Assembly (NCBI RefSeq): GCF_017834145.1
Contig: NZ_JAFIDA010000001.1
Coordinates: forward strand, 1,736,001 to 1,800,000
Length of the DNA stretch: 64,000 bases
Reading direction: 5' to 3'
From: Leucobacter exalbidus
GTDB taxonomy: Bacteria; Actinomycetota; Actinomycetes; Actinomycetales; Microbacteriaceae
The first letter of the stretch is position 1. Each line of letters begins with the position of its first letter. Below are positions 62,834 through 64,000 of the stretch, piece by piece. Below the pieces are notes generated by a model, which worked only from the letters and a program-made list of their open reading frames with translations, made no database searches and had not been told where the DNA came from. The translations under genes and the position numbers were made by a program.

Positions 62834-63307
62834 TCAGGCGTTTCGTATCGCCGAGTCCACAGACGCTCTTGTTTCGCTGTGTCTGACATGGTCTTGCTGC
62901 GCTCCCTTATACGCTCGGAGCGCTCGGAGTGCCGACACGATAGCGACAAGATCCACGATCTCTTGGAGGAGTGCGCCCGCCACTGCCGGCAGGTACCCAA
63001 ACGCGGCTACGAGCATCAAACCCATCGAAATGATGATGCCCAGCCAGATCGATTGCAACGCGATCTGCACGGTGCGTCGCGAAACATAGGCAACATCTGC
63101 CACGCGTGCAATGTCATTCGAGGCGATTACCGCGGCCGCGGACTCGCTCGCGACCGTGGCGCAGCGCGCCGCCATCGCGATACCCACATCAGACACAGCT
63201 GGCAGAGGGGCGTCATTGATCCCATCACCAACCATGAGCACGGGCCAAGGCCGCATGGCCTGCACGATTTCGACCTTGCCCTGGAGGACGGTCTTAGCGT
63301 GAACCAT
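62834..63307 (-). pseudogene. C-terminal fragment of a heavy-metal P1B-type ATPase
   Basis: About 157 residues from the end of a metal ATPase. It contains HAKTVLQGKVEIVQAM, the hinge motif VGDGINDAPLPAVSDVGIAM, IASNDIARVADVAYVSRRTV, and a last helix with IISMGLMLVAAFGYLPAVAGALLQE. The phosphorylation DKTGT and metal-binding CPC regions are missing, so it is a remnant. It ends near 62834 with a nonstandard tail (HSETRASVDSAIRNA). Confidence 0.85.
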
Positions 63308-63434
63308 TTGAATTCGGCGCCTGTTGCGCTAAGAGCTGCCTATTGCCGAGGTGCGAGTCGTGTGACTGTCACAGAAGCCTGACCAATGCTGCGGTTCAGC
63401 GAGGGAAAGCACTAACAGCGGCTACCGGTGGTTC

Positions 63435-63782
63435 TTACCAGAAAACTGCAAGCCCGACGTTGATCAGGGCAAGGCCGCCCACCGCGTGCGCGATCCCGGT
63501 GGGAACGGTTTGGCCCCGCTTCACCTTTCGGCGCCCAATCCAGGCAGTGACGAGAATTACGATAAGGAGGGACAACTTCACCGCAATCTTGATGTGATTG
63601 ACGTCGGCATCGCCCATTTCTGCCAGGCCCACAAGTAACACACCAGTAATGAGCTGCACCCATGCACCGATGAACTGAAAGAGACCCACGGATGGTTTCT
63701 TGAACGTTGCGAGCCACCCTCCGACGAGCGCGGCCGCTCCGAGGATGTGAAAAAAGACCAGGGTGGCGTGTAGAAGATCCAT
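63435..63782 (-). CDS. Small four-helix membrane protein
   Basis: A 115-residue protein with four hydrophobic helices (~residues 3-24, 33-52, 63-83, 93-113) and a His in the first (HATLVFFHILGAAALVGGW), similar to heme- or copper-type small membrane proteins (DUF2269/CopD-like). The start at 63782 is a simple ATG. Function unknown. The 127 bp between it and the ATPase fragment hold no clear gene. Confidence 0.7.
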   Translation of the reverse strand: MDLLHATLVFFHILGAAALVGGWLATFKKPSVGLFQFIGAWVQLITGVLLVGLAEMGDADVNHIKIAVKLSLLIVILVTAWIGRRKVKRGQTVPTGIAHAVGGLALINVGLAVFW

Positions 63783-63866
63783 ACCGATTAGCTTATGGTG
63801 GTCGATCTGGCTTTGCCGTGGTCCGCCACATTACGGGCGGGGGTTCTCGGCGACCTTTCAGGTTTC

Positions 63867-63903
63867 TCGACATAGTGTTGACATGTTTTCGACCCTGTGT
63901 CGA
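63867..63903. promoter_or_regulatory. Promoter/operator region of the permease gene at the window edge
   Basis: TCGACATAG (63867-63875) and CTGTGTCGA (63895-63903) form an inverted repeat with one mismatch across 19 nt, and a TTGACA -35-like box is at 63878-63883. It lies just upstream of the gene starting at 63931. Regulator unknown. Confidence 0.4.
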
Positions 63904-63930
63904 CAAAATGAAACAATCCGGAAGGAAGTC

Positions 63931-64000
63931 ATGTTTCTTGCAATCCGCGAACTGAAGTTTGCGCGAGGACGGTTTGGGCTGATGGGTGCTGTTGTATCAC
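63931..64000 (+). CDS. Start of an FtsX/MacB-type ABC permease (cut by the window end)
   Basis: The first 23 codons read MFLAIRELKFARGRFGL, then MGAVVS, the typical start of FtsX-like permeases of actinobacterial ABC efflux systems. The ATG has GGAAGGAAG upstream. The rest lies outside the window. Confidence 0.65.
   Translation, partial: MFLAIRELKFARGRFGLMGAVVS

Overview
The window is high-GC, tightly packed bacterial DNA. Its actinobacterial conjugation genes (SCO6880-type, DUF6112 and VirB4-like proteins, MobF-type relaxase), frequent GTG/TTG starts and actinobacterial-looking enzymes point to an Actinomycetota host. Micrococcales is the most likely order; the genus is not established. No rRNA, intact tRNA or CRISPR array was seen. 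The window is a mosaic of accessory modules joined by insertion sequences (IS) and could be a plasmid or a chromosomal island.

Left part (1-8.6 kb): a decayed type I restriction locus. hsdR and a DUF2130 gene are intact. Only the last ~49 codons of hsdS survive, cut by an IS30-family element (6797-8282), and no hsdM is present. Between the hsdS stub and hsdR lies a three-gene HigB toxin - HigA antitoxin - SecB-like chaperone (TAC-type) cassette. Right of IS30 are an IS3 remnant, a truncated FAD oxidase and a frameshifted short-chain dehydrogenase (SDR) with a 30-bp palindromic operator.

Catabolic island (10.1-27 kb): a seven-gene minus-strand operon runs from 18048 to 10129. In order it encodes an FAH-family hydrolase, an aromatic FAD hydroxylase, a type-B carboxylesterase, an adrenodoxin-reductase-like protein, a flavodoxin, a CYP199-like P450 and an SDR, and it ends at a 16-bp perfect hairpin. 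Divergent from it are a GntR/FCD regulator, a type I extradiol dioxygenase and a 4-hydroxyacetophenone-monooxygenase-type Baeyer-Villiger enzyme, followed by an NMT1/SsuABC-like ABC importer and another SDR. Together they look like uptake, side-chain oxidation, Baeyer-Villiger/esterase removal of the side chain, ring hydroxylation and ring cleavage of an aromatic compound. The substrate is inferred, not known.

IS cluster (27-31.3 kb): an IS256 element with an apparent 12-bp direct repeat splits a small unknown gene. It is followed by a truncated IS21 and an intact IS3 element with a -1 frameshift site.

Conjugative element (31.3-50.5 kb): coupling protein, VirB4-like ATPase, SCO6880, VirB6-like, two DUF6112 proteins, a cell-wall hydrolase, a VirB8-like protein, ParB and a MobF relaxase. 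The relaxase is broken by one amber codon and an 8-bp tandem duplication, so the element probably cannot start its own transfer. A two-gene membrane-protein module (37620-40098) and a lipoprotein pair sit inside the transfer operon.

50.9-57.4 kb: a four-gene operon of a large helical protein, a J-domain-like protein, a coiled-coil protein and an Hsp70, with a divergent membrane protein. This is a good candidate for an undescribed system. It is followed by possible tRNA-end/terminator sequence and remnants of a second relaxase and an addiction-module gene.

Right end (57.5-64 kb): a sulfide/persulfide detoxification cluster (CstR-like repressor with two operators, thioredoxin, CstB-like persulfide dioxygenase-rhodanese, TauE/SafE, DUF4395, rhodanese lipoprotein) containing two paralogous tiny Cys-rich proteins. 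Beyond it are transporter remnants and the start of an ABC permease.
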